From: Allofranklinella schreckenbergeri
GTDB lineage: Bacteria > Pseudomonadota > Gammaproteobacteria > Burkholderiales > Burkholderiaceae_C
Assembly (NCBI RefSeq): GCF_003703475.1
Contig: NZ_RDQM01000003.1
Coordinates: 1 to 64,000, forward strand
Direction of reading: 5' to 3'
Length of the DNA: 64,000 bases
Positions 26,412 through 36,633 of this stretch are shown here, piece by piece. A model generated the notes under the pieces. It was given only the letters and a program-made list of their open reading frames with translations, had not been told where the DNA came from and did not search any database. Each line of letters opens with the position of its first letter. The stretch's first letter is position 1. A program made the position numbers and the translations under genes.

Positions 26412-27221
26412 ATGGCCTCCACCTCTGACGACCACGACGAACTGGCTGGCACCGAGCAGCCTTTTGTGCAGCACCTTGTGGAGCTGCGCAACCGCATCCT
26501 GTATGCGTTTTTGGGTTTTTTGGCGGCGGTCATCGGCCTGATGATCTGGCCCGGCCCGGCCGCGCTGATCGACTTCATCGCCTTGCCCATCCGCGCGCAC
26601 ATGCCGCCCGATGCCAAGCTGATTGCCGTGGGCGTGCTCTCGCCGTTTCTGGTGCCGCTCAAGGTGGTGCTGATGACGGCGCTGCTGGTGGCGCTGCCCT
26701 GGTTGATCTACCAGATCTGGGCCTTTGTGGCGCCGGGGCTTTACAGCCACGAAAAGCGCTTTGCGCTGCCGCTGATTCTGATTGGCAGCTTGCTGGCCTA
26801 TGTGGGCATTGGGTTTGTGCAGTTTGTGGTGCTGGATAACCTGTTCGAGTTCATCCAGAAAGTCTCGCCCGAAAGCGTGGCGGCCACGCCGGACGTGGCC
26901 TCGTATGTGAGCGTGATCCTCTCGCTCTACATCGGTTTTGCGCTGGCCTTTCAGGTGCCGGTGGTGGTGATGCTGCTGGTGCAGGCCAAGCTGGTGCCGG
27001 TGGAGAAGCTGCGCGCCTTCCGGCCTTACTTCATCATCGTGGCCTTTGTGTTCTGCGCCATCGTCACGCCGCCAGACCCCATCTCCATGCTGGCGCTGGC
27101 CATTCCCATGTGCTTGCTCTACGAAGTGGGGCTGTGGGCGGCGCGCTGGTTCCAATCCAAGGAAACCGCCGTGGCAGAAACGTCTGCGTCCTCGAATTCT
27201 TCCGAAAATACAAATCAATAA
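26412..27221 (+). CDS. tatC: Sec-independent protein translocase subunit TatC
   Basis: 269 residues from ATG 26412. The conserved cytoplasmic start FVQHLVELRNRILYA and six membrane spans are visible, with FVAPGLYSHEKR and the PPDPISMLALAIPM loop. TatC binds the twin-arginine motif. The final codons (Thr-Asn-Gln-stop) lie inside a family 1 repeat that supplies the stop codon. The usual upstream his genes of betaproteobacterial tat operons are absent. Confidence 0.96.
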   Translation: MASTSDDHDELAGTEQPFVQHLVELRNRILYAFLGFLAAVIGLMIWPGPAALIDFIALPIRAHMPPDAKLIAVGVLSPFLVPLKVVLMTALLVALPWLIYQIWAFVAPGLYSHEKRFALPLILIGSLLAYVGIGFVQFVVLDNLFEFIQKVSPESVAATPDVASYVSVILSLYIGFALAFQVPVVVMLLVQAKLVPVEKLRAFRPYFIIVAFVFCAIVTPPDPISMLALAIPMCLLYEVGLWAARWFQSKETAVAETSASSNSSENTNQ

Positions 27222-27282
27222 GAAAAATTATGCGCATTTTTCGGCATGATGGTATTGAAGTGTTTTTTATTATTGATTTGAA
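27209..27282 (+). repeat. Family 1 intergenic inverted repeat, copy 7
   Basis: Perfect ends CAAATCAATA/TATTGATTTG, core ATTTTTCGGCATGATGGTAT. Overlaps the 3' end of tatC and gives its TAA. Confidence 0.9.
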
Positions 27283-27315
27283 ATATTCATTGTTGGCCTG
27301 AGAGGGATAGCACCG

Positions 27316-28038
27316 ATGGACCTGCCTTTTCCCAGCCGAGCGCAGCCAGAATTGGCCGCTTCGGCCCCGCCCATGATCGCCGCCGAGGGCCTGAGCAAAA
27401 CGGTGCAGGACTCCAGCGGCACCCTGCCCATCCTGCAAGACATCAACGTGGCCTTTGCGGCGCAGACCACGGCTGCCATCGTGGGCGCATCCGGCTCGGG
27501 CAAAAGCACGCTGCTGTCGCTGCTGGCGGGGCTGGATACGCCCACCGCTGGCACCGTCCGCCTGGCCGGGCAGGACATCTTCGCCCTGGATGAAGACCAG
27601 CGCGCCGCGCTGCGCGCGCAGAAAACCGGCTTCGTGTTCCAGAACTTCCAACTGCTGGGCAGCCTGACGGCGCTGGAAAACGTCATGCTGCCGCTGGAGC
27701 TGGCCGGCCAGCGCCAGGCCAGGGCGATGGCGACGCAAATGCTCCAGCGCGTGGGGCTGGGCCAGCGGCTGGGCCACTACCCGCGCGTGCTCTCCGGCGG
27801 TGAGCAGCAGCGCGTGGCGCTGGCGCGCGCCTTCGTCGTGCGCCCGCAAGTGCTGTTCGCCGACGAGCCCACCGGCAGTCTGGATTACGCCACCGGCCAG
27901 GCGGTGATGGCGCTGATGCTGGAGCTGAACCAGGAGCTGGGCACCACCCTCATCATGGTCACGCACGACCGGGAACTGGCCGCGCGCTGCCAGCAGCGCG
28001 TGCGCATGGAGGCCGGGCGCATCGTGGCCGATGCCTGA
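27316..28038 (+). CDS. ABC transporter ATP-binding protein (LolD/YbbA/MacB-type), orphan
   Basis: 240 residues. Walker [10 protein letters not shown] at 57-65, [23 protein letters not shown] (Q-loop and the LolD-type helix), signature [14 protein letters not shown], Walker [13 protein letters not shown] and H-loop VTHDRE. This subgroup works with FtsX-fold permeases in mechanotransmission or lipoprotein release. YbbA homologues normally sit beside a ybbP permease and the tesA esterase; neither gene is here, so the partner must be elsewhere or lost. Confidence 0.9.
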   Translation: MDLPFPSRAQPELAASAPPMIAAEGLSKTVQDSSGTLPILQDINVAFAAQTTAAIVGASGSGKSTLLSLLAGLDTPTAGTVRLAGQDIFALDEDQRAALRAQKTGFVFQNFQLLGSLTALENVMLPLELAGQRQARAMATQMLQRVGLGQRLGHYPRVLSGGEQQRVALARAFVVRPQVLFADEPTGSLDYATGQAVMALMLELNQELGTTLIMVTHDRELAARCQQRVRMEAGRIVADA

Positions 28039-28271
28039 GCGCCTGCGCGCCTGCGCAAAATCCCTGCCCGCAGCCCAGGCTGCTTGACACGCCCCTCACG
28101 CCAGGCTGCCAGCCTTGGCGGGAGGGCGCAGAGTTCATAACACGCTCTAGAATGCCGCATTGGCCTGCGCCCGCAGGCCGTTGTTGTTTGCGGGCTGCGC
28201 GTTGTGCGCACGGCGCGGGTTGCGCCCCCGCATCGGCATCCCCCGCTTCTCCCATCCTGTATCGCCCTGCC

Positions 28272-31067
28272 ATGCAAGAAAAATACGATCCCGCAGCGGT
28301 TGAATCCGCCGCCCAAGCCCACTGGCGCGCGCAAGACGCCTACCGCGTCACCGAAGACGCCAGCCGCCCCAAGTACTACGCCTGCTCCATGCTGCCTTAC
28401 CCCAGCGGCAAGCTGCACATGGGCCACGTGCGCAACTACACCATCAACGACATGCTCACGCGCTCCCTGCGCATGCAGGGCTACAACGTGCTCATGCCGA
28501 TGGGCTGGGATGCGTTTGGCCTGCCGGCTGAAAACGCCGCCATCAAAAACGGTGTGCCGCCGGCCAAGTGGACGTACGAGAACATCGACTACATGAAGGG
28601 CCAGATGCAGGCCATGGGCCTGGCCATCGACTGGAGCCGTGAAATCGCCACGTGCGACCCCGACTACTACAAGTGGAACCAGTGGCTGTTTTTGAAGATG
28701 CTGGAAAAAGGCATCGCCTACCGCAAAACCCAGATGGTGAACTGGGACCCGGTGGACCAAACCGTGCTGGCCAATGAGCAGGTGATCGAAGGGCGCGGCT
28801 GGCGCACCGGCGCGCTGGTGGAAAAGCGCGAAATCCCCGGCTACTACCTCAAGATCACCGATTACGCGCAAGAGCTGCTCGACCACGTGCAAGTGGGCAA
28901 CCCCCAGGCCACGCTCACCGGCTGGCCTGACAAGGTGCGGCTGATGCAGGAGAACTGGATTGGCAAAAGCGAGGGCGTGCGCTTTGCCTTCACCTTCACG
29001 CCGGGGCAGGGCATCCCTCACCCCCAACCCCTCTCCCGCGAGCAGGAGAGGGGGGCGTCCGGCCTGGGGCTGTCGCCCCAGGAGGCTTTCGAGCTGGGCC
29101 GCATGTACGTCTTCACCACCCGCGCCGACACCATCATGGGCGTGACCTTCTGCGCCGTCGCCCCCGAGCACCCGCTGGCCGCGCACGCCGCGCAGAACAA
29201 CCCGGCGCTGGCCGCCTTCATCGAAAAATGCCAACAGGGCGGCACGACCGAGGCCGAGCTGGCGCTGAAGGAAAAAGAGGGCATGGACACGGGCCTGACC
29301 GTAACTCACCCGCTCACCGGCCAAGCCCTGCCCGTGTGGGTGGGCAACTACGTGCTGATGAGCTATGGCGACGGCGCCGTGATGGGCGTGCCCGGCCACG
29401 ACGAGCGCGACTTTGCCTTTGCCCACAAATACGGCCTGCCCATCCAGCAAGTGGTGCAAGTAGGCGATGAAAGCTACGACGCCAGCCAGTGGCAAGACTG
29501 GTATGGCGACAAGGAACGCGGCGTGTGCGTCAACTCCGGTCATCTGGACGGCATGAACTACGCCACCGCCGTGAACACCGTGGCCGCCGAACTGGCCGAA
29601 AAAGGCCTGGGTGAGAAAAAAACCACCTGGCGCCTGCGCGACTGGGGCATCAGCCGCCAGCGCTACTGGGGCACGCCCATCCCCATCATCCACTGCGAGC
29701 ACTGCGGCCCGCAGCCCGTGCCGGAAAAAGACCTGCCCGTGCGCCTGCCCGAAGACCTGGTGCCCGATGGCGGCGGCAGCCCGTTGGCCAAGCACGAAGC
29801 CTTCCACGCGGGCGTGACCTGCCCGAAATGCGGCGCGCCCGCGCGGCGCGAGACGGACACCATGGACACCTTCGTGGACAGCTCCTGGTACTTCATGCGC
29901 TACTGCAATCCGCGCGATGACCAGCACATGGTGGCCGAGGCCGCACAGCAACATTGGATGCCGATGGACCAGTACATCGGTGGCATCGAGCACGCCATCT
30001 TGCACCTGCTGTATGCGCGTTTCTGGACCAAAGTCATGCGCGACCTGGGGCTGGTGAAGATCGACGAGCCTTTCACCCGCCTGCTCACGCAAGGCATGGT
30101 GCTCAACCACATCTACAGCCGCCGCACCGCCAAGGGCGCCAAAGATTACTTCTGGCCCAAGGACGTGGAGCACGTGTTCGACGATGCAGGCAAGATCATC
30201 GGCGCCAAGCTCAAAAACGCGGCGGAAAGCAGCGATGGCCTGCTACCCGCAGGCACGCCCATCGACTACGAAGGCGTGGGCACCATGAGCAAATCCAAAA
30301 ACAACGGCGTGGATCCGCAAGAGCTGATCGCCCAATACGGCGCCGACACCGCGCGCCTGTACACCATGTTCACCGCGCCGCCCGAGCTGACGCTGGAGTG
30401 GAACGACTCCGCCGTCGAGGGCAGCTACCGCTTCTTGCGCCGGGTGTGGAACTTCGGCGCCAAGCTGCACGGCATGGCGGGCGTGGCTGCGGCCATTGCC
30501 GCGCTGCCTGCCAAAGGCGCTGCCCACAGCGCGCCGCAAGCCGACTTCGGCAAGGCCGCCAAAGCCCTGCGCTACGACATCCACAGCGTGTTGGGCCAAG
30601 TCGATTTCGACTACCAGCGCATGCAATACAACACCGTCGTCTCCGGCGCGATGAAGATGCTCAACGCCCTCGAAGCCTTCAAAGCCGATGAGGCAAGTGC
30701 TGATGCCGCCGGTGATGCCACTGCGCTGGCCGAGAGCTTTGGCATCCTGCTGCGCGTGCTTTACCCCGCCACGCCGCACATTGCCCATGTGCTTTGGCAG
30801 GAGCTGGGCTACGCCGCCGTCATGGGCGACTTGCTTGACGCCCCCTGGCCCAAGGCCGATGCCGCCGCGCTGGAGCAGGACGAAATCGAATACATGCTGC
30901 AAATCAACGGCAAGCTGCGCGGCAGCATCACGGTGCCCGCCAGCGCCGACAAGGCCGCCATCGAAGCTGCCGCCTTGGCCTCGCCCGCGTTCGAGAAACA
31001 AGCTGCGGGCGCCGCGCCCAAGAAAATCATCGTCGTGCCCAAAAAGCTGGTGAACGTGGTGGTGTGA
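28272..31067 (+). CDS. leuS: Leucyl-tRNA synthetase with repeat-derived insertion in the editing domain
   Basis: 931 residues from ATG 28272. Class I synthetase: HMGH at residues 49-52 in PSGKLHMGH, the CP1 editing domain (about 225-430, with [11 protein letters not shown] and GVPGHDERD) and TMSKS at 671-675. It charges tRNA-Leu and edits mischarged products. Around residues 248-265 the editing domain contains [17 protein letters not shown]. This is encoded by a copy of the CCCTCACCCCAACCCTCTCC type hairpin repeat read in frame. It lies between two conserved strands, so it is probably a tolerated surface loop. lptE follows closely. Confidence 0.95.
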   Translation: MQEKYDPAAVESAAQAHWRAQDAYRVTEDASRPKYYACSMLPYPSGKLHMGHVRNYTINDMLTRSLRMQGYNVLMPMGWDAFGLPAENAAIKNGVPPAKWTYENIDYMKGQMQAMGLAIDWSREIATCDPDYYKWNQWLFLKMLEKGIAYRKTQMVNWDPVDQTVLANEQVIEGRGWRTGALVEKREIPGYYLKITDYAQELLDHVQVGNPQATLTGWPDKVRLMQENWIGKSEGVRFAFTFTPGQGIPHPQPLSREQERGASGLGLSPQEAFELGRMYVFTTRADTIMGVTFCAVAPEHPLAAHAAQNNPALAAFIEKCQQGGTTEAELALKEKEGMDTGLTVTHPLTGQALPVWVGNYVLMSYGDGAVMGVPGHDERDFAFAHKYGLPIQQVVQVGDESYDASQWQDWYGDKERGVCVNSGHLDGMNYATAVNTVAAELAEKGLGEKKTTWRLRDWGISRQRYWGTPIPIIHCEHCGPQPVPEKDLPVRLPEDLVPDGGGSPLAKHEAFHAGVTCPKCGAPARRETDTMDTFVDSSWYFMRYCNPRDDQHMVAEAAQQHWMPMDQYIGGIEHAILHLLYARFWTKVMRDLGLVKIDEPFTRLLTQGMVLNHIYSRRTAKGAKDYFWPKDVEHVFDDAGKIIGAKLKNAAESSDGLLPAGTPIDYEGVGTMSKSKNNGVDPQELIAQYGADTARLYTMFTAPPELTLEWNDSAVEGSYRFLRRVWNFGAKLHGMAGVAAAIAALPAKGAAHSAPQADFGKAAKALRYDIHSVLGQVDFDYQRMQYNTVVSGAMKMLNALEAFKADEASADAAGDATALAESFGILLRVLYPATPHIAHVLWQELGYAAVMGDLLDAPWPKADAAALEQDEIEYMLQINGKLRGSITVPASADKAAIEAAALASPAFEKQAAGAAPKKIIVVPKKLVNVVV
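29014..29055 (+). repeat. Family 3 hairpin repeat inserted in frame in leuS
   Basis: CCCTCACCCCCAACCCCTCT followed by CCCGCGAGCAGGAGAGGGG. Closely matches the intergenic copy at 59497-59535. Length and phase keep the leuS frame open. Confidence 0.8.
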
Positions 31068-31154
31068 TGCCGTTGCCCGCAAGCCTTGGCCTTGGCCGCC
31101 AGGCCAAAGCCAAGGCTTGCCGCACCGCCACGCTCAAGCCCTTGGAGAAAACCC

Positions 31155-31697
31155 ATGCAACGCCGCCAATTCCTGACCCGCAGCGCAACCGCCACAGCCG
31201 CTGCCGTTGTGACCGTGACAGCCGCCGCCAGCCTGAGCGCCTGCGGCTTTGCGCTGCGCGGCTCGGCCAATTACCCCTTCAAATCCGTCTTTATCCAGGC
31301 GGCGGACGCCTCGCCGCTGGCGCGCCAATTGCAGCGCACGCTGGAGGCCGCGGGCATCACCGTGCTGCGCGCCCCCAGCAGCCCGCAGATGGCCGAGAAA
31401 GTCTTTGAATTGCTGCAAGAGCAGCATGAGAGGGTGGTGGTGAGCCAATCGGCCGCTGGCAACGTGCGCGAGCTGCAATTGCGCTTGCGTGTGCGCTACC
31501 GCCTCACATCCGCCCATGCGCCAACCAGCAGCCAGGCCAGCGGGCAGACCGCCGCGCAGACGACGGAGCTGCTGCAAACGCGCGATCTCAATTACGACGA
31601 AACCTACGCCCTGGCCAAGGAGGAAGAAGCGCAAATGCTGTTTCGCGATATGCAGGCGGATTTGGTCGGGCAGATTGTGCGGCGTTTGGCAAGCTGA
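31155..31697 (+). CDS. lptE: LPS-assembly lipoprotein LptE
   Basis: 180 residues from ATG 31155. A lipoprotein signal with lipobox LSAC (C30) is followed directly by GFALRGS, the LptE/RlpB signature, and a C-terminal YALAKEEEAQMLFRDMQADL segment. It plugs the LptD barrel that places lipopolysaccharide in the outer leaflet. It follows leuS as in most betaproteobacteria, but holA, the usual third gene, is replaced by a family 1 repeat and rluD. Confidence 0.93.
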   Translation: MQRRQFLTRSATATAAAVVTVTAAASLSACGFALRGSANYPFKSVFIQAADASPLARQLQRTLEAAGITVLRAPSSPQMAEKVFELLQEQHERVVVSQSAAGNVRELQLRLRVRYRLTSAHAPTSSQASGQTAAQTTELLQTRDLNYDETYALAKEEEAQMLFRDMQADLVGQIVRRLAS

Positions 31698-31700
31698 TTT

Positions 31701-31774
31701 TTCAAATCAAAAAGAAACAAAATCGCCTTGTTTTGGCATGATGGGTATATAATCAATTTTACTTTGATTGGATG
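31701..31774 (+). repeat. Family 1 intergenic inverted repeat, copy 8
   Basis: Ends CAAATCAAAAAG and ACTTTGATTGGAT, core CCTTGTTTTGGCATGATGGG. Starts within a few bases of the lptE stop. Confidence 0.9.
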
Positions 31775-31849
31775 TATTGCCGTGATGCCGGAGCGGCTTT
31801 GATTTCTTGCAGGCCGCTGTCCCCTTCAATCCCCCTTTCCTTGCTTGCC

Positions 31850-32962
31850 ATGAGCTGCCACCGCACCGAATGCCCGGATGGGCCTGCATCGCGTCTGGAC
31901 GCGGCGGCCCAGGCCAGCGATGCTGCCGAGTTGGAACTGGCCGCCGAGCAGCGCTGCGGCCAGATCGTCGCAGCCTGGCACGGGCAGCGGCTGGACAAGG
32001 TGGTGCTGGAGCTGGCGGGCGAGTTCTCGCGCAGCCACTTGCAGCAGCTCATCAAAAGCGGCCAAGTGCTGCTCGATGGCCAATGCATCACCAAGCCCGC
32101 GCACAAGGTGCAAGTGGGCCAGCGCATCGCCATCACCTTGCAGGCCACGGCGCAAAGCCAGGCTTTTGTGCCCCAGGCCATGCCTTTGCCCATCGTGTAT
32201 GAGGACGAGGCCATATTGGTCATCGACAAGCCCGCGGGCCTGGTCGTGCACCCGGCGGCGGGCAACTGGAGCGGCACCTTGCTCAACGGCTTGCTGGCCT
32301 ACGACAGCGCCCTGGCCCGCTTGCCGCGCGCGGGCATCGTGCACCGGCTGGACAAAGACACCAGCGGGCTGATGGTGGTGGCCAAAACCCTGCCCGCGCA
32401 AACCGCGCTGGTCGAGCGCATTGCCGCGCGGCAAGTCTCGCGGCAGTACCTGGCCGTGGCCAGCCGCAGCGCGCAGGCGCGCAGCCCCTGGCAGGCGGTG
32501 GGCGAGAGCGTGCGGGTGGATGCGCCCATTGGCCGCGATCCGCGCAACCGCTTGCGCATGGCGGTGCTGGAGAGCTGCCCGCCGGGCAAGCCCGCGCAAA
32601 CCGATATGCGCCTGCTGGCGGGTGCGCCAGCCGATAACGATGTTGATGCCGCTGCGCTGCAAGCTGCACAACCCGCACAGCTCGTGCAACCCGCGCAGGC
32701 CCGTTTTGCCTTGCTGCACTGCAGCTTGCACACGGGCCGCACACACCAGATTCGCGTCCACGCCCGCCATCTGGGCTGGCCTTTGGTGGGCGATGCCACT
32801 TATGGCGGCCCGCCCCATGCGGCCATCGCCCGCCAGGCTTTGCATGCCTGGCGCCTGGGGCTGGAGCACCCGCTCACCGGCCAGGCCTTGCAGTGGCACA
32901 GCCCTTTGCCTGCCGATATGCAGGCGTTGCTGGCGGCGCTGGGTCTGCCGCTGCCTGAATAG
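31850..32962 (+). CDS. rluD: 23S rRNA pseudouridine synthase RluD
   Basis: 370 residues from ATG 31850. S4 domain (GQRLDKVVLELAGEFSRSHL, then LIKSGQVLLDG) and the RluA catalytic domain with HRLDKDTSGLMVVAK (nucleophile D168) and LHTGRTHQIRVHARHLGWP. It makes pseudouridines 1911, 1915 and 1917 in helix 69 of 23S rRNA (family knowledge). An Ala/Gln/Pro-rich insertion (residues about 255-280) precedes the TGRTHQIR motif. bamD and yfiH, common neighbours, are not adjacent. Confidence 0.92.
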   Translation: MSCHRTECPDGPASRLDAAAQASDAAELELAAEQRCGQIVAAWHGQRLDKVVLELAGEFSRSHLQQLIKSGQVLLDGQCITKPAHKVQVGQRIAITLQATAQSQAFVPQAMPLPIVYEDEAILVIDKPAGLVVHPAAGNWSGTLLNGLLAYDSALARLPRAGIVHRLDKDTSGLMVVAKTLPAQTALVERIAARQVSRQYLAVASRSAQARSPWQAVGESVRVDAPIGRDPRNRLRMAVLESCPPGKPAQTDMRLLAGAPADNDVDAAALQAAQPAQLVQPAQARFALLHCSLHTGRTHQIRVHARHLGWPLVGDATYGGPPHAAIARQALHAWRLGLEHPLTGQALQWHSPLPADMQALLAALGLPLPE

Positions 32963-33008
32963 AGGTGAGGGGAGGGCGCTCCGGGATGCCTCGGGGTGCA
33001 AAAAAATC

Positions 33009-33082
33009 CATTTCAAAAAAAATAAAACCACCATGTTTCGGCATGGTGGTTTTTAAATGGTTTTTACTTTGATTTGCAATTT
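33009..33082 (+). repeat. Family 1 intergenic inverted repeat, copy 9
   Basis: Contains the best inner hairpin of the family: CCACCATG, loop TTTCGG, CATGGTGG. Right arm TTTTTACTTTGATTTGCAA. Between the convergent rluD and PhoH genes. Confidence 0.9.
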
Positions 33083-33102
33083 ATGGGTTGGGCCAAGCCT
33101 TC

Positions 33103-34842
33103 CTACAGCACTTCGCTGGCGTAGTCCGCCAGGCGTGAGCGCTCGCCGCGCGCGAGGGTGACGTGGCCGCAATAGGCCCAACCTTTGAAGCGATCGACGG
33201 CGTAGGTCAGGCCGCTGGAGCCTTCGGTCAGGTAGGGCGTGTCGATCTGCGCCAGGTTGCCCATGCAGACGATTTTGGTGCCGGGGCCGGCGCGCGTGAC
33301 CAGCGTCTTGATTTGCTTGGGTGTGAGGTTTTGCGCCTCATCGATGATGAGGTATTTGTTCAGAAAAGTGCGCCCGCGCATGAAGTTCATGCTCTTGATC
33401 TTGATGCGGTTGCGGATGAGGTCGTTGCCCACGTTGTGCGTCCAGTTGGGGCCGCTGGGGCTGGCGCTGCCTTTGGTGAGAAACTCCAGGTTGTCGTCCA
33501 GCGCGCCCATCCACGGGCCCATTTTTTCTTCTTCCGTGCCGGGCAGAAAGCCGATGTCCTCGCCCACGTTGACGGTGGCGCGCGTCATGATGATTTCGCT
33601 GTAGCGGCGCTCGTCGAGCACCTGGCGCAAACCGGCGGCCAGGGCCATGAGGGTTTTGCCCGTGCCTGCGGTGCCGGCGAGGGTGACGAAGTCGATCTCC
33701 GGGTCCATCAGCAGGTTCAGGGCGAAGTTTTGCTCGCGGTTGCGCGCCGTCACGCCCCAGACGTTGTTCTTGGCGCTGGTGTAGTCGCGCAGGGTGCGCA
33801 GCACGGCGCTGTTGCCCTGCACCTCCTGCACGATGGTGTAAATGCCCGCCTCGCCCGGTGCTTCGTAATAGACGAATTGGTTGACCAGCAGCTCGGCCGC
33901 AATGGGGCCGTGGATGCGGTAATAGGTGTGGCCCTGCGCTTGCCAGCTCTCGAGCTTTTTGCCCTGCTTGGTCCAGAAGTCCGCGGGCAGGGCGAGGGTG
34001 CCGCTGTAGAGCAGCTCGTCGTCATCCAGAACTTTGTCGTTTTGGTAATCCTCGGCCAGCATGCCCAGCGCGCGGGCTTTGACGCGCATGTTGATGTCTT
34101 TGGAAACGAGGATGACTTCGCGCCCCGGGTGCTGTTTTTGCAGGGCATGGACGACGCCCAGAATCTGGTTGTCGGCCTTGCTCTTGGGCAGGCTGGCGGG
34201 CAGCTCGGTATCGAGCAGGCTGGTCTGGAAAATCAGGCGGCCCGTGGCCTGTTTTTGCCCCGTGGCATTGAGGGGCAGGCCAGCGCTGAGGTCGCCGTCG
34301 CTGAGCGATACCAGCGCATCCAGGTTGCGGCTGACCTGGCGGCCATTGCGGGCCACTTCGGTGGCGCCGCGCTTGTGCGAATCGAGCTCTTCGAGCACCA
34401 CCAGAGAGAGATAAATATCGTGCTCCTCAAAGCGGAACAGGGAAGTGGGGTCGTGCAGCAAAACGTTGGTGTCCAGCACGAACAGCCGCGTGGCCTGCTC
34501 GTGCTCGGGGCTGCTGACGCGTGTGCGTGTGCGCCGCACCTTGCTGGCGCGTGCGGGCGCAGGCGTGGCCTGGGGCGCAGGCGCGGTCGCTGGCGCGCTG
34601 GCGGCTGTGTGCTGAACCGCTTGTGACGCTTGGGGGGTCTTGGCCCGGCTGCGTGCAGCCGCAGGCTTGGCCGTGGTTGCTGGGGGGATTGCCGCTTGGG
34701 GCAATTCAACCGCATCGGCCGTATCAGGCGCACCAGCGTTGGCTGCAACCACCAGCTTGGCGCGATTGGGGCGCGCGGCAGCAGCGCTGGCGCTGGGCTG
34801 AACCTTGGTTCCACGACGTTTGGGAGCAGGAGGCAATGGCAT
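33103..34842 (-). CDS. PIN domain-PhoH ATPase fusion protein
   Basis: 579 residues. An Ala/Pro-rich, basic leader (1-110) is followed by a PIN nuclease-like domain ([37 protein letters not shown]). The C-terminal PhoH helicase/ATPase domain (about 350-579) has Walker A GTAGTGKT and Walker [10 protein letters not shown]. This PIN-PhoH arrangement is known for PhoH2/YlaK proteins, which act as RNA unwinding and cleaving enzymes; no small antitoxin gene (phoAT type) was seen upstream. It is monocistronic. Confidence 0.88.
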   Translation of the reverse strand: MPLPPAPKRRGTKVQPSASAAAARPNRAKLVVAANAGAPDTADAVELPQAAIPPATTAKPAAARSRAKTPQASQAVQHTAASAPATAPAPQATPAPARASKVRRTRTRVSSPEHEQATRLFVLDTNVLLHDPTSLFRFEEHDIYLSLVVLEELDSHKRGATEVARNGRQVSRNLDALVSLSDGDLSAGLPLNATGQKQATGRLIFQTSLLDTELPASLPKSKADNQILGVVHALQKQHPGREVILVSKDINMRVKARALGMLAEDYQNDKVLDDDELLYSGTLALPADFWTKQGKKLESWQAQGHTYYRIHGPIAAELLVNQFVYYEAPGEAGIYTIVQEVQGNSAVLRTLRDYTSAKNNVWGVTARNREQNFALNLLMDPEIDFVTLAGTAGTGKTLMALAAGLRQVLDERRYSEIIMTRATVNVGEDIGFLPGTEEEKMGPWMGALDDNLEFLTKGSASPSGPNWTHNVGNDLIRNRIKIKSMNFMRGRTFLNKYLIIDEAQNLTPKQIKTLVTRAGPGTKIVCMGNLAQIDTPYLTEGSSGLTYAVDRFKGWAYCGHVTLARGERSRLADYASEVL

Positions 34843-34868
34843 GGCGGTACAGGAAATAAAGAGTGGAG

Positions 34869-34910
34869 AGAAATGCGCTCGCGCAGAGATTTTGAACAGG
34901 CTCTGACAGG
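34869..34910 (-). repeat. Right-end fragment of the family 2 repeat
   Basis: CGCTCGCGCAGAGATTTTGA followed by ACAGGCTCTGA matches the right terminus of the element at 38022-38190. It lies just 5' of the PhoH gene. Confidence 0.65.
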
Positions 34911-34920
34911 GCCGAACAAC

Positions 34921-35487
34921 TCAAGGCGCGACAACGCGGCTTTTGCCGGTGAGGTAAAACTGCCCGCCGGCGACGTAGTGCAGTGTTTTCAGAGAATCGT
35001 CCACATCATCGAAGTGCCAATGCCCCTGGCGGAATACGCGCTCATCAGCCCAGGCGGCGAGGACTTCACCAATGAACAAATCGTAAGCCTGCTGATTGTG
35101 CGGCTCGGGCAGCAAGCGGCAAACCAGATAGGCCGCACAGCCTTGCACCAGCGGCACATCAAAGCCGTCCTGGTAAAACAGCTTGGCCCCTGCCTGGTGG
35201 ATTTTTTCCTGGTTGTGCTTGCGGCTCTCGCCCATGGCCATCACCAATTGGGCTTGGCTGGCAAAGGGCACCTGCAGGGCAAATTGGCCACTGCCTTCGA
35301 TCAATGGGCGCGTGAAAGTGGACTTGTCGATCACGACGGTGACACGCGCAGGGGAGAAATCCAGCGCGCAGGCCCAGGAGGCGGACATGACGTTTTCAAC
35401 GCCGCCGTGCTTGGCCGACACCATGACAGTGGGGCCGTGGTTGATGAGGCGAAAGGATTTTTCGAGGGGTACAGGCTGCAAGAACAT
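34921..35487 (-). CDS. Flavin reductase-like (FMN-binding split-barrel) protein
   Basis: 188 residues from the ATG at 35487; ATG 35499 is also possible. LEKSFRLINHGPTVMVSAKHGG and NVMSASWACALDFSPARVTVV are the N-terminal signature of DIM6/NTAB-type flavin-binding proteins, followed by SGQFALQVPF and IGEVLAAWADERVF. It probably binds FMN and acts as a flavin reductase or flavoprotein oxidoreductase; the substrate is unknown. It is divergent from the pirin gene, near other small redox genes. Confidence 0.82.
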   Translation of the reverse strand: MFLQPVPLEKSFRLINHGPTVMVSAKHGGVENVMSASWACALDFSPARVTVVIDKSTFTRPLIEGSGQFALQVPFASQAQLVMAMGESRKHNQEKIHQAGAKLFYQDGFDVPLVQGCAAYLVCRLLPEPHNQQAYDLFIGEVLAAWADERVFRQGHWHFDDVDDSLKTLHYVAGGQFYLTGKSRVVAP

Positions 35488-35775
35488 AGGGCTGTGCATT
35501 GGACAAATGCGGCCCTTGAGCATAGCAGCCCTATCGACTGCGGCAATGCCCCGACAGATGCCGCCCGGCGTTTGTCTGTGCCCGACTGCGCATGCTGGCG
35601 TGCATGGCGACATTTTCGGTAACCATGGCAATGGAAACAGGGTTTTCAATTCCATTCTTGCAACAATGTGGTGGTGTTTGAGCTATTTAATCTATTTGTT
35701 TGCTCTATCACAATGCGAGCATGTTCTGGGCGATGCCCGTCGCATCCGCCCTTTTGCAATAGTCAGGAGTACAGA

Positions 35776-36489
35776 ATGAAAACCCTCTACCACGCTGCCG
35801 CTAGCCGAGGCGATGCTCACCACGGTTGGTTAAATAGCCGCCACACTTTCAGCTTTGCCAACTATTACGACCCCGATCGCATGGGTTTTGGCGCGTTGCG
35901 CGTGATCAATGACGATCAAGTGGCCGGCGGCGCTGGCTTTGGCACCCACCCGCACCAGGATATGGAGATCATCTCCATCCCCTTGCAAGGCGACTTGGCG
36001 CACCGCGACAGCATGGGCAATGGCAGCATCATCAAGCATGGTGATATTCAAGTCATGTCCGCTGGCACTGGCGTGACGCATAGCGAAATGAACGCCAATG
36101 CCGATGCGCCGGTGAAGTTTTTGCAAATTTGGGTTTTCCCGAAACACCGTGGGGTGCAGCCGCGTTACCAACAGATCACCCTGGCCGATGAGGCCCGGCC
36201 CAACGACTTTCAGCAAATCCTCTCGCCCAACGCCGACGATGCGGGGGTGTGGATTCATCAGGATGCCTGGTTTTCGTTGGCCAAGTTCGAGCGCGGCACA
36301 CGCAAGACCTACAGTGTGAAAAAGCCGGGCAATGGCGTGTATGTTTTCGTCATTGAAGGCGAGGCCAAGGTGGCTGGGCAAATCCTGCAACGCCGTGATG
36401 GCCTGGGCGTGTGGGAAGCCGATGCCTTTGAGGTAGAGGCGTTGGCCGATGCTGAAATCCTGTTGATGGACGTGCCGATGGCGCCTTGA
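35776..36489 (+). CDS. Pirin family protein (YhhW/YhaK-like, quercetinase fold)
   Basis: 237 residues; a strong AGGAG lies upstream of ATG 35776. Bicupin: N-terminal cupin with RGDAHHGWLNSRHTFSFANY, FGALRVINDDQV, GTHPHQDMEIIS (metal-binding His residues) and GTGVTHSEMN. Bacterial pirins bind a metal, some degrade quercetin and others act as redox sensors. Its place beside GST and flavin-dependent enzymes fits a stress role (inference). Confidence 0.9.
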   Translation: MKTLYHAAASRGDAHHGWLNSRHTFSFANYYDPDRMGFGALRVINDDQVAGGAGFGTHPHQDMEIISIPLQGDLAHRDSMGNGSIIKHGDIQVMSAGTGVTHSEMNANADAPVKFLQIWVFPKHRGVQPRYQQITLADEARPNDFQQILSPNADDAGVWIHQDAWFSLAKFERGTRKTYSVKKPGNGVYVFVIEGEAKVAGQILQRRDGLGVWEADAFEVEALADAEILLMDVPMAP

Positions 36490-36633
36490 AAATGACGCCG
36501 GGTCAGAGCCTGTAACCAATCTCTCTGTGGCGTTGGCCGCCCGGCCCTCTATGCTTTGCCCTTGCCTCCATTTCTCTGGCAAGGGCCATTGCACCCAAGA
36601 AATAACCCAAGAAATTGAACCCGAGGAACAACG

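Noticed and set aside
28084-28153. TTGACA at 28084 and TAGAAT at 28148 as a leuS promoter
   Set aside because: They are too far apart (about 58 bp) to form one promoter, and neither has a good partner box at 16-18 bp.
27885-30173. Long minus-strand open frame opposite leuS
   Set aside because: leuS on the plus strand carries HMGH and TMSKS motifs; the opposite frame has no recognisable domain and shows only mirrored codon bias.
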